From positions 121,957,561 to 122,021,560 of the forward strand of contig NC_064621.1 of NCBI RefSeq assembly GCF_023898315.1: 64,000 bases of DNA, in the 5' to 3' direction. Source of the DNA: Schistocerca nitens. Taxonomy: Eukaryota > Arthropoda > Insecta > Orthoptera > Acrididae. Shown piece by piece: positions 1-9,896 of the stretch. The position numbers and the translations under genes are program-made. The notes under the pieces were generated by a model. The model made no database searches. It was not told the DNA's origin and saw nothing but the letters and a program-made list of their open reading frames with translations. The first letter of the stretch is position 1, and the number at the start of each line of letters is the position of its first letter.

Positions 1-18
1 CCTTGAAAATTCGGGCTT

Positions 19-640
19 TTAAAAATGCGTCACAGAAACAGGGTGTGTTGCCTTGGAAGGCCCATGTGTAGAGAGTATGGAGGGTACCAGTCCTCCAGCA
101 GGTGTTGTAGGCCTTCTCCAAATTGGAAAAGAAACAGCCGAAGTCTGGGATTTCCACAGAAAACCATTCATGACATGAGTGGACAATGTGAAGAGATGGT
201 CACCTGCAGAACAGCATGCTCGAAATCCACACTGTGCAGTGGTTAGTAAGTTATGAGACTCGAGCCACCATACCAGTCGGGCATGAGTCAAACGTTCCAT
301 CACCTTGCAAACAAAGCTGGTGAGAGAGATGGGGCGGTAGCTAGAAGGAAGGTGTTTGTCCTTACCGGGTTTAGCTATGGGTATGACAGTGGCTTCAAAC
401 CAAAGTCTGGGAAACGTGGCCTCTGCCCAGACGCGGTTGTACGTATTAAGCAGAAACATCTCTGCACACGAATTGCATCACAGCACTTCTCGGTCCACCA
501 GGGGACTGGGACATGGCACGGTAAAGATAAAGTGCAAGGAATGGAACGTTCTGCAGCGTTAAGGATAATGTTTGTATGGTATTCCACCTGTCAATCACAA
601 CCGAGAAAATCATGTTCATCAAAGATCACTGTGGAGGATT
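19..640 (-). pseudogene. Reverse transcriptase N-terminal fragment of the left-edge LINE
   Basis: The minus-strand frame from 459 to 19 contains the RT fingers signature IPIAKPGKD followed by SYRPISLTS and a QCGFRA motif. These are the conserved RT blocks that precede the first catalytic Asp in jockey-superfamily LINEs. After QCGFRA the frame changes and the homology fades at the window edge, so the palm with its Asp residues is not in view. Upstream, from 459 to about 640, the reading frame is broken. A reverse transcriptase of this class primes cDNA synthesis on nicked genomic DNA. This copy is a pseudogene. Confidence 0.8.
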
Positions 641-689
641 AAAGCCTCCAGTCGGCCTTAGCTAGCCGTCATTTGGGTATGGGTGCAGG

Positions 690-1370
690 TGGGGTAGAGT
701 CAGCAAATGGATAGCACATAAGAAATGGTCGCTCGAGTATGTGTCAGAAAGAACGGGCCACTCGAGACAATGGGCAAAATGTGCAGTGCATAAGAATAGG
801 TACAAATGGGAACAGGTGTGTAAAGAGTCTCAAAGGAACCTGGGTGCTCCTGTGTTAATGCAGAAAGTCAGCCAAGAGGGCACCTCTCTGACAGGTTCTG
901 GAAAAACGCCAAATGGGTTGGTTGGGTTAAAGATTAAAGGGACCAAACTACAAAGGTCATCGGTCCCCCCCAAACGGGATGGTGAGCATTAGTCACCAAG
1001 CAGCAGAAATGGATGAGGTGCTAGCCCAATATGCTGGAGGAAGTCGGCCCTGGTGACATCGAATGATGGAGGGATGTAAATGGTACAAAGGGAGAAGGTC
1101 AATTGAGGAAGGAAAATGGGTCATCAGGGAGATGGGTTGACTATGAACGTCATCCCTTATGAGCAGCAAGACTCCTCCATGAGATGGAATCCCAGCTCAT
1201 TCAGAAGGTCACAATAGACCAGGAAGAAATGCGAAAGCTCAAAACGGTCATGACGACGCAATTTTGTTTCCTGAAAGCAGCGTACAAGGGGACACTGCGA
1301 TTCTAAAAACAGCCGTAAATCCTCTTTGTGGGATCGAAGGCCGTGAACATTCCATTGGAGGAGAGTCACG
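690..1370 (-). pseudogene. APE-type endonuclease domain of the left-edge LINE
   Basis: The minus-strand frame 1369-1157 begins MTLLQWNVHGLRSH, continues to LVRCFQETKL and then degenerates. This is the N-terminal block of the exonuclease-endonuclease-phosphatase fold of LINEs: an Asn in QWNxxG and the catalytic Glu in the QET motif, both present here. The domain nicks target DNA for target-primed reverse transcription. The rest of the domain (Asp/His motifs expected between about 1150 and 700) is frameshifted and I could not follow it. It lies between the gag-like part and the RT, as expected. Confidence 0.75.
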
Positions 1371-1682
1371 ATGAGGAAAAAAATAAAGGGGTGTCATCTC
1401 GGCGGCTGCTGAGTGCCAGCCTGTGAAGACTCGCTGCTACAGGGAACAGAGGCAGGAGGGTCCTGCTCAACGTGGTCCACAGAACTGTTAGCTTCATTCT
1501 GCTGTCGGCCTGTGGAGTCCAATGCAGAAAAAAGGTTGGTAGTGCACACCAACGACATGGAGACTGGTCAGGCGAAGTTATCACGTGACGACACCGTCGA
1601 AGAGGATCTTTGAGTCAGCAAAGGAGAAGACCGTTTGCCTTTGTTAAACTTCTTCGAGCCTTTCCAATTAACAGAGAAAGAC

Positions 1683-2626
1683 TCAAGTGTCGGTTGGCTG
1701 GAGGGACACAGGAAGTCTACACGGGAGTGTTCCTCGTGCCCTTTCCAGCCTATTCATTGTGCAGATGGTGATTTCACTCTGTGAGGCTAGAGTTTGATGG
1801 CTTGTTGCACACCTGGACAAGGGGACTGCGATGCTACCATAACACTGGGCGCTTTCACAACCCCAGAGCTGAATCTGAGGTCGCCAAGTCTGCATGGCCA
1901 TGCCCTTCATGGCGTGAGATTTAACAAGAACAGTACTATAAGGGCCAGGTGGTAGAACACAGGGTACGTGACTAGCCAATAACTTGCGAGCAACAGTGTA
2001 AGGAACTTTTTCCTTTACCACATTCATAAAGATACATGGGACAATCTCAAGAGGATGTGGATGGTCACCCTTTGCAGTTGATACAGCAGGGAGAAGAAGG
2101 CAGACAGTCGCCCTCATGCATATCCCTACCACAGGTTACACATTTGGCCGAGTGTCGACAAGGCATTGAAGTGTGGTTGAAACGATGACACTGGTAGTAG
2201 TGCGTCAGATTCAGAATGTATGCTTGGACTGTGAGAACCTCATAGCATGCTTTAAACTTGGACAGAAGCACCTCTTGATCAAAGGTGAGGAAAAACATGC
2301 ATGTGGGAACTAAGGAGGCAATGACACCCTGATCGGAGAGGTACGTTTGGATTTTGGCCTCAAGTCAGATCATAGAGCAGCCTTGTGTAAATAGCACAAT
2401 GGGAAGAATTCAGAGTTCTATGGGTCTCAACACGAACAGGATAGCCGTGGAGAAGCAAAGCAGCAAGCAGTTGTGCTTGAGAATCAGAAGTTGTCTCCAA
2501 AAGCGAAGTCCCATTCTGTAAACGACAACAGGATATCACAGGGCCAGCAACTGCATCAACACCTTTCTGAATAATAAATGGATTTACCGTGGTGAAGGAA
2601 TGACCGTCTTCAGTAGCTGAAACCAC
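1683..2626 (-). pseudogene. Gag-like ORF1 remnant with CCHC zinc knuckles
   Basis: Three overlapping minus-strand frames (2626-2360, 2298-2065, 2132-1683) share one decayed ORF1. The 2298-2065 frame carries a run of cysteines and histidines (CHRFNHTSMPC, CVTCGRDMHEGDC, CCINC) with the spacing of retroposon nucleocapsid zinc knuckles, which bind the element RNA. It sits upstream of the endonuclease, as in jockey-type elements. The frame shifts near 2100 and 2300. A conventional cellular zinc-knuckle gene is unlikely because endonuclease and RT follow directly. Confidence 0.7.
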
Positions 2627-2859
2627 GAGGAACTGGGGCGCAGCTGGGAGGATCTTTGAACTGTTGGCCTCATTCCGTTTATATTTTTGTAGATTTTGAG
2701 TGTGAAGATGATTGGCTCATTGCGAGAAAATCCCCCATGATTGCCAGTGTCTCCGATGGTGGGCTCCTTCCAGCAGGAGCCCCCTTTACAAGGAGGTGCA
2801 CCTGCCTTATGATTGTTCACACCTCAGGTCACATCTCCTGAACACCTGACAGAGGAACC

Positions 2860-4576
2860 AATTGGCAATTTGGGAAGGTAACAGCTCAGGTAATCACACC
2901 TCCCTGGACCTGGCCTGTACCAGGGGGTACGTGTGAACCCTACCTGTCGACCCTGGACTGGGAATTATGCATTACCTAGTCACTTGTTACATGTCAGACA
3001 CATGGGCTGGCCTTCAGGAGCGCACAGGGAGGAACAAGAAAAAAGAGGAGACTCACACGGCAAAACAGAGGAAGGATACAATAAGGTGAATGAAGAAAGG
3101 AAAAAGGAATGAAAAACAGTGGTCAGACTGTTCTTATGTCAGCTACAGTCAGTGCAGGACATTCCCAAAAACACCCCAGACATGTTCCCCATGGGACAGG
3201 AAAAAGAATAGCAAGAGGATAAACATGCAGCATGGAAGGGAAAAGATGCTGCGAAGACTGGGGCCCCATGGTAGATTTCTGGCCTGTGTGAACAAAAAAA
3301 TCTTAAGTACTAATGTCAACATCTTTTGTACTGAACTGTTTTTAGATGGGGAAAGCAAGTCAAATGGTGTGTGTGTTTCATTAAGACCACTGTTGTTATT
3401 TTATTTCAATAAAACGAAACACATTTCTGGCCCAAAAAAAAAAAAAAAAAGACGTGTTTCCTTGGAGTCTGAAGACAGATTTAAAATACCTCCACTGATT
3501 TCAGAAATAACCTCAGAAAAAAGTAGGCCTCTTGAAAGAAGTGTATAAGGCAGGGAAGAGGGGAAAGAGTTGTGCAAACCAACACCATAGGTGACCACCA
3601 AAAGAATGTCAGTTCTACTATGTTCATTATTGTCTGTTCTTAGTCATTGTTTTATGTCTATTATTTTACAGGTATTGTGTGATTTTTCTTTCGAGACATA
3701 TATGAGTACATAGCGTACAAACCACCAACAACCGACAATTTTCTTCTTCTTATTGTCCATACTTTCTAATATATGACCTACTTCCAAAGTGCTAAAATGT
3801 ACTAGAATAAATGAAAGTCTGAAAAATGCCACACTGTACAATGAACTTGCGGTGAGACAGTTTCAATTCCTGAAATCCATCGCCCGTGGCCTCTGGCCTG
3901 CCGAGGAGCACCGCAGTTCTGGGTCCTTGGATAAAACACGAAAATCCACCGCATTATGCCACACACAAACAGACCCGAACTGCAGGCAGATCAATGAGAC
4001 TAGATCCGATGGGCAGGGCCTGCACATGAGTGGGAAATGATGGGCTTCAGATTGGTTGGCCCGATCCCTTAAGAGATAGCCAAAGAAATGGCCTCCGTTT
4101 TTAGCCCGTCATGGAAGCCCACTGGTGTGGCCAGCCATTCACTTGTCACAGACACCATCTTTGATGAAATGAGGCCGTGTTGATCACTCCATCTAACAGA
4201 TAACTTGCGCAAATACTCTGATAATATCAGTAGTAATGAGAATAGATATCAACTCAAAATGAAGATGATCGCTGAGCCACAGACAGGCACGCTGAAAAGA
4301 ATCACTCTCTCACAGCTAAATTTTTGGCCTTAACCTTTGTCACAGTTGGAGATATAAGCACAATTGCCCACATACATGACAACAGTGCTGCTAGTGATTC
4401 CATAAAAAGCATTTGCTGACAAGTTTCCAACAGCTTTACAACCAATGTCAAAAGCATGTTCTATGCAATGGTGATTACTTTGAAGGCCAGTAAAGGTACT
4501 TTCTTTGTAACTTTTGTTTTCTCTATTTTCTGAGAACATTAACAAAATTATTCAATTGCACCATGTACAGCTATTA
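2860..4576. other. Unassigned, probably repeat-derived sequence
   Basis: No coding gene recognised. Part of 3000-3300 may be the 5' leader of the adjacent LINE: a short block at 3216-3240 (AGGATAAACATGCAGCATGG) recurs in variant form near 60756. A run of 18 A lies at 3434-3451. The block 3840-4060 is GC-richer than its surroundings and resembles a decayed repeat that I cannot name. Confidence 0.4.
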
Positions 4577-4879
4577 CACTGAAGTGCCAACGAAACTGGT
4601 ATATAGGTATCCATTTTCAAAGACAGAGATATGTAAACAGGAACAATACGGTGCTATAGTCGGCAACATCTATCTAAGACGACAAGTGTCTGGTGCAGTT
4701 GTTAGATTGGTTACTGCTGCTACAATGGCAGGGTATCAAGATTTGAGTGAGTTTAAACAGGGTGTTATAGTCGGCGCACCGTGAGCATCAGAAATCTGGT
4801 AAAACATCAAATCTCTGACATTGCAATGGCTGGGAAAAGATCCAGCAAGAATGGGACAAATAAGTACTAAAGAGAATCA

Positions 4880-5566
4880 ATGAATGTGACAGAAGCACAG
4901 CCCTTCCACAAACTGCTGCAGATTTCAGTGCTGGGCCATCAACAAGTATCAGCGTGCAAACTATTCAATAAAACCTCATCGATATGGGCTTTCGGAGCCG
5001 AAGGGCCCACTTGTGTACCCTTGTTGATGGCACAACGGAAAGCTTTACACCTCACCTGGGCCCATCAAGGCCAACACTGGACTGCTGATGACTGCAAACA
5101 TGTTGCCTGGTCGGACGAGTCTCGTTTCAAATTGTAACAAGTGAATGGACACGTTCGGATATGGAGACAACCTCATCAAGCCATACGACCTGTGTGTCAA
5201 GACTGTTCAAGTTGATGGAGGTTCTGTATGGTGTGGGGCGTGTGCAGTAGGGGCGATATGGGATCTCTGATACATCTTGATACAACTCTTACAGGTGACA
5301 CATACATAAGGATCCTGTCTGATAACCTGAATCCACTTATGTCCATTGTGCGTTCAGACGGAATTTGGAAGTTACAGCAGCATAATGCGACACCCCACAC
5401 ATCCAGAATTGCTACACAGTGGCTTCAGGAACACTCTTCTGAGTTTAAACATGTCCACTGGCCGCAGAACTCCCCAGACATAAACATTATTGAGCATATC
5501 TGGGATGCTTTGCAACGTGCTGTTCAGAAGAGATCTCCTTCCCCTCATACTCTTACGGATTTATGA
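4880..5566 (+). pseudogene. Tc1-type DDE transposase remnant
   Basis: The frame 5228-5566 starts MVWGV and contains QQHNATPHTSR and NSPDINIIEHIWDAL, the second and third conserved blocks of a Tc1 DD34E transposase. The usual second catalytic Asp (QQDNAPxH) is His here; the final Glu in the IEHIWD block is kept. Upstream, 5100-5137 holds WSDESRFKL with the first Asp. A stop follows it, and the parts lie in different frames. The transposase would cut and paste the element via its terminal repeats. It is inactive as it stands. Confidence 0.8.
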
Positions 5567-5589
5567 ACATCCCTGCAGGATTCATGGTT

Positions 5590-5848
5590 AACGTCATCGA
5601 TGTTCAGTTTGTGGGGCACTCAACTGCACGCTAATCAGCACCTGTACTGAGTCCCAATTTTTTCACAGTCCAATTTTTTACACAGTTCAATCTAGCCACT
5701 GTCACTGATGATGATGACGACAACGACACAAACACCCAGTCCCTGTGCAGAGAAAATCCCCAACCCAGCCGGGAAGTGAGTTGAGGACCCCGTGATCCAG
5801 AGGCAGCAATGCTAGCCACTAGACCACGAGCTGCGGACAGGGTCCACG
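5590..5848 (-). mobile_element. tRNA-derived SINE inserted in the Tc1 copy
   Basis: On the minus strand the 5' end is tRNA-like: GTCCGCAGCTCGTGGTCTAG near 5838 contains a box A-like stretch (TGGTCTAGTGG), with a degenerate box B near 5780. A GGGATTTTCTCTGC core follows, and the 3' part ends in CCCCACAAACTGAACATC near 5597. I recognise this as an abundant orthopteran SINE type that usually ends in an ATC-repeat tail. The Tc1 sequence resumes on both sides (GGATTCATGG before, TGTCAATTCC after), so it is a younger insertion. Confidence 0.75.
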
Positions 5849-6044
5849 GTGTCAATTCCCTCCTCCAGCACTACTTCAGACATTAGTTGAGTCCATGTCA
5901 CGTCATGTTGTGGCACTTCTGAGTGCCTGCAGGGGCCGTACACGATTATCAGGCAAGTGTACCAGTTTCTCTGGCTCTTCAGTGTAATAGTAGAATCTTG
6001 TAGTATTAACATAAATTTAGTGAAATAAAAATATTGGAATTAAA

Positions 6045-6405
6045 CACACGAAGAAAAAAAATTAGGAAAAGAAAAAAATTAGGAAAAGAAAAAAAAAAGA
6101 AAAAAATTAGGAAAAGAAAAAAAAAAGAAAAAAATTAGGAAAAGAAAAAAAAGAAAAAATTAGGAAAAGGAAAAAAAGAAAAAAATTAGGAAAAGAAAAA
6201 AATTAGGAAAAGAAAAAAAGAAAAAAATTAGGAAAAGAAAAAAAGAAAAAAATTAGGAAAAGAAAAAAAGAAAAAAATTAGGAAAAGAAAAAAATTAGGA
6301 AAAGAAAAAAATTAGGAAAAGAAAAAAATTAGGAAAAGAAAAAATAGGAAAAGAAAAAAAATCAGGAAAAAAAAATTAGGAGAAGAAAAAAAAACTAAAT
6401 TTAGA
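6045..6405. repeat. A-rich minisatellite
   Basis: About 360 bp of tandem units built from AAAAAATTAGGAAAAG with variable runs of A and an optional GAAAAAAAAAGA insert, giving unit lengths of roughly 16 to 25 bp and more than 15 units. It lies between the Tc1 copy and the next DNA transposon. No coding potential. Confidence 0.95.
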
Positions 6406-6461
6406 AACAAATACAGCGCAACCAATAATTTGCATATCAGTATTATTTCTATGTCAAACTA

Positions 6462-7969
6462 CCATATTTACTCGAATCTAAGCCGCACTTTTTTTCCGGT
6501 TTTTGTAATCCAAAAAACCGCCTGCGGCTTAGAATCGAGTGCAAAGCAAGCGGAAGTTCTGAAAAATGTTGGTAGGTGCCACTACAACCAACTTCTGCTG
6601 TCGAATATATGTAGCGCTACACAGGCATGCTTTGTAGGCACAAAGATAAATACTGGCGCCAAAACCTCTGCGCCAGTAAATAAATTAAAAAAAAAAAAGA
6701 AAGGTGCAAGACGAGCTTTTTTTTCTCCGCCCCGAGTTTCGACCACTGCATTTTCATACATTATCCAATGAAGTAAATACAAATTCCGTATTGTTCATCT
6801 TCGAATGTAGCAGAATTTCAATGTACTACAAAAATCCGACTAGCAAGACTGTTTAGGATATTTGTCAATATGGCCAACTCTACGTTCTGAATTTTTTCCT
6901 ACCTGTGAGAAGAGATCGTTGCTAATAGGAACCTGATGAAATGTGAATCACATGCAGTATTCTCTTCACCATAAGAATAATACAAATATAAACATTTTGC
7001 CATGTATTCTTTCGCGTTTGCTGCTATCTCATTTAAATCCTGTCTGCCTAATAAACTACGAAACTAGAGTGAGACAACAGCAAACGCGGAAGAATATACG
7101 TATCGTGTCATGTTTATATTCGTATTATTCTTATGGCTAATAGTGATACAGTCAGAAATGAAGCACAGCAACTGACTAGATTTTTAAATCTAAGATGACT
7201 CTAATTTCTGTGCAGAATTTGATGTACTAAAGAAGCGGCCGCAAAGATTTTCAAACGGAGAAAAATTTTCGCCTAACCCTCGTTCAGAACATGTTCTATC
7301 ATACGCAGTCTATTATTTGGTTCTTGTTGATCATTATCAAAGAAAGCTGCAGTGTAAGTAACAACAAATAGCAGTCTCTTGCCATTGTTTCGCTAATGAG
7401 ACGATTCCTCTCTCTCTCTCTTTTTTTTAAATTGTAAGCGGCGGTAGCGTGCACAAAAGCAAGCCGTGCCGCAAGCGGCGACAGGCCGTAAACACGCACT
7501 ATCAGAATGCGACAAACAATGCATGAAACAGTACGGTAATGCATTTTCAGCTTAGAGTGACGTAAACACCTATAACAAAGAAAACGGCACTTATCAGATC
7601 AAAGCAAAATAAGCAATCGATTCAAACCAGACGGAGCACGTGAAAAAGGAAGGGTACTCATATAAATACGGATGGAGCGCATGACGCATAGCAATGGCTA
7701 CCTGGTAAAGCTTAACTGCTAAGCTTACGACTTGAACCAAACTACTGTCGCTGTATTGTCATTCATTCGATGTAAATTGTGTCTCCTATTACAATGGACC
7801 AACTTTGTTTCGATATGGAGGTGCGGCCTAAAACTTTTCTCTCCCCTTGAATTTCGAGTCGCAAATTTCAGGTGCGGCTTGGATTCGGGAAAATTTTTTC
7901 CTTCATTTCGAGTCTCATTTTTTAGGTGCGGCTTAGATTCGAGTGCGGCTTAGATTCGAGTAAATACGG
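6462..7969. mobile_element. Non-autonomous DNA transposon, TA-flanked, with subterminal repeats
   Basis: The left end CCATATTTACTCGAATCTAA and the right end TTAGATTCGAGTAAATACGG are inverted repeats flanked by TA on both sides. The terminal unit (GTGCGGCTTAGATTCGAG) recurs four to five times in the last 170 bp, in variant form, giving subterminal repeats. No transposase was seen inside 1.5 kb. TA duplication would fit the Tc1/mariner/pogo superfamily, but the family is not identified. Confidence 0.75.
6966..7137. repeat. Internal hairpin (inverted repeat, about 65-bp arms)
   Basis: CACCATAAGAATAATACAAA near 6968 pairs with the complement of GTATTATTCTTATGGC near 7123. The pairing continues through TCGCGTTTGCTGCTATCTCA against its partner near 7070-7095. 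The loop is about 35 bp. The arms are imperfect. It sits inside the TA-flanked element and may be a nested foldback. Confidence 0.8.
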
Positions 7970-7971
7970 TA

Positions 7972-8427
7972 GATTACACAACTGAACTATGTGTACAAAT
8001 GGCCACATTGCCTGGAATTCATATATTCCTGGCAAAGTTTTTCACGTCATGTTTCAATGAAATCTGTATTAATAACCTTTGAAAAATGAAGAATATATAT
8101 GTAAATCTCATTAGGCCTCATTTGGGCAGTAACAAATTTTAAATTGAAAAAGGTGTCAGGTAAGGAGTTTCCATATTTCCAAATATATTCTTAGCACTCA
8201 ATGAATTTTTTCACTCCCCTCAACTGAGAAAATGAAGAATTCTGGTTGATATAATATAGCTAAATCGCATTCTCTTTTGCTTGTAGTGCAGAAAAACTTT
8301 AGAAACAAATGTAAGAACTTTGATGTACGAGTTAAAAAGTAGGCATGAAAATTAATTGCAGTAAGACTAACAACATATAATTAACAAACCAAAAATAGCA
8401 CAAACTGACAATGATCTTCCAAAATTA
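7972..8427. other. AT-rich intergenic or intronic DNA, nothing recognised
   Basis: No ORF of note, no repeat ends and no RNA gene seen. Confidence 0.5.
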
Positions 8428-9896
8428 CACTGGTCTGCAAACCTCCAGAACAAAAATTGCTTTTGCATGATATGTCACAGCCTATTAACATAGCTTGATG
8501 AAATCTGCACCATATGTAGAATGAACGCTACAGTAGAGTACAGAAGGTAAATGAAAGAAATACCCAATGAGACGAATAAAAATGACATTTATTCAAAGAC
8601 AATAATTCCACTGAAGTCACTGTGATTCATGATGATTCCCTGGACATTACAAAAGGCACGCCATGGTTCTCTTATAGGGTTGAGATCATAACAGACAGTA
8701 ACACACGTTCTGAAACATGCTCCCATGCTGACCATAAAACTGGTAAGGAGTTCTTGTGGTAGGGCATTCCATTCCTTTACCAGTGTGGGTCACCACTGTT
8801 GGATGATCATTGGTGCGTGCTCCAATACATCTCTCAAACACATCCCACACACATACTAGATGGGCCACCCCATTAGTCAAATATCCTCTCGATGCAAGAG
8901 CTCCTCCACCAGCGCTGTTCAATGCTACTGAACAAAATCATCCACAAAATTGAAGTCAGGGACAAAAGCACCCCCTGAAAAGACGAGCATGGGGAATTAG
9001 TACAGTGTCACAATGATACTTCTGTTAGCGTATTGTGTTCAAAGATTTGGAGGTCACTGTGCTCATGCAACATCATGTCTCTCTACACCAGAACACCTGT
9101 ACCACCAATACAACCATGTTAAACAACACTTGACATACCTTCATATGGGCAGAAGTGGGAAACTTAACGCATCCAGGAATATTGTCAAACATGATCGTTA
9201 CAGTGGTCCATGTGTTATGGTGTGGGAAGGCATAATGGGCTTACTGACTTCCAGGTCTTCGAAAATTGCACACTCAGTAACTGTTAAGAGTAAAACTGTA
9301 ATCATTCTCCATGTGCACCTTTTCAGAGATGCTATTAGCCCAAACATCACTTTTATCGATGATATTGCACAACAGTATCGAACAGCACTGTTGGAGGAGC
9401 TCTCGTAACAAGAGGATATTTGCAAAATGGACTGGACTGGCCTGCCCATTCCTCTGAACTTCAACTCCACTGAGCACGTGAGGGATGAGTTTGGGAGATG
9501 TATTGCAGCACATCCACTTGAACTAATGATCATCCAACAGTGCTTCACCAAGATGGTGGAGCAATGTAATGCTCTACCACAAGAACTCCTTACTTGTCTT
9601 ATGGTTAACATGGGAGCATGTTGCAGATCATGCACTGCCATCCATGGTGATCTCAAACGCTATTAAAAGAACAATGGCCTGCCTGTTTTAATGACCCGGT
9701 GACCATCATGAATCATGGCGACTTAAATCTAATTATTGTCTTTGAATAAGTGCCGTTTCTGCCCAATCATTGCGTATTTCTTTCAGTGTTCTGCAGCAAT
9801 TCATACTATGTACAGTTCAAGTTTCATCAAGCTATGTTACTTGGCAGTGACACATCATGCAAAACTATTTTTGTTCTGAAGTTTTGCAAACCGGTA
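8428..9896. mobile_element. Palindromic Tc1 derivative: two inverted 3' ends
   Basis: The outer ends are inverted copies of each other (CACTGGTCTGCAAACCTCCA at left; the right end complement begins TACCGGTTTGCAAAACTTCA), with TA at left and a mutated CA at right. The similarity does not stop at a short terminal repeat. The left arm 8428-9015 is an inverted, diverged copy of the right arm 9297-9896, including the transposase C-terminus. Only about 280 bp in the middle are single copy. The element therefore lacks a normal 5' end and the DNA-binding part of the transposase. Confidence 0.8.
9013..9666 (+). pseudogene. Tc1-type transposase C-terminal half
   Basis: One frame runs 9013-9666 with a single internal TAA (9406-9408). 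It contains HDRYSGPCVMVWEGI, then a block aligned to the second Asp motif (FIDDIAQQYRTAL), and after the stop MDWTGLPIPLNFNSTEHV, the degraded counterpart of the DWPAxSPDLNPIEHVWD block; the terminal Glu is kept in STEHV. The end, ACCRSCTAIHGD, is typical of Tc1 C-termini. The helix-turn-helix half is absent. The inverted left arm of the element carries a second copy of the C-terminus on the minus strand (8922-8686). Confidence 0.8.

Larger units (their letters stand above)
1..2860 (-). mobile_element. Non-LTR retrotransposon (jockey/I-like, RNase H-bearing family), cut by left edge
   Basis: Read on the minus strand this stretch has the normal LINE order: a gag-like region with zinc knuckles (about 2630-1680), an APE-type endonuclease start (1369-1157), then the N-terminal part of a reverse transcriptase (about 640-19) that runs off the window. 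The frames are broken at several places, so it is a dead copy. The piece at 61981-63560 looks like the missing C-terminal half of the same family (end of RT, thumb, RNase H), but it is a separate insertion in the same orientation. The 5' boundary near 2.86 kb is approximate. Family name is from motif recognition only. Confidence 0.8.
4577..5984 (+). mobile_element. Tc1-family DNA transposon, decayed, split by a SINE
   Basis: The left end reads TA then CACTGAAGTGCCAACGAAAC. The right end reads as the complement (about GTTTCTCTGGCTCTTCAGTG then TA) at 5965-5986, so terminal inverted repeats and TA target duplications are both visible. The internal Tc1-type transposase is on the plus strand (best part 5228-5566). 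The 3' part of the element resumes near 5849 after an inserted SINE (5590-5848). It is a dead copy with stops and frame shifts. Confidence 0.85.

Noticed and set aside
253-642. 129-codon plus-strand frame at the left edge
   Set aside because: Antisense to the LINE RT fingers region, whose motifs are clear on the minus strand.
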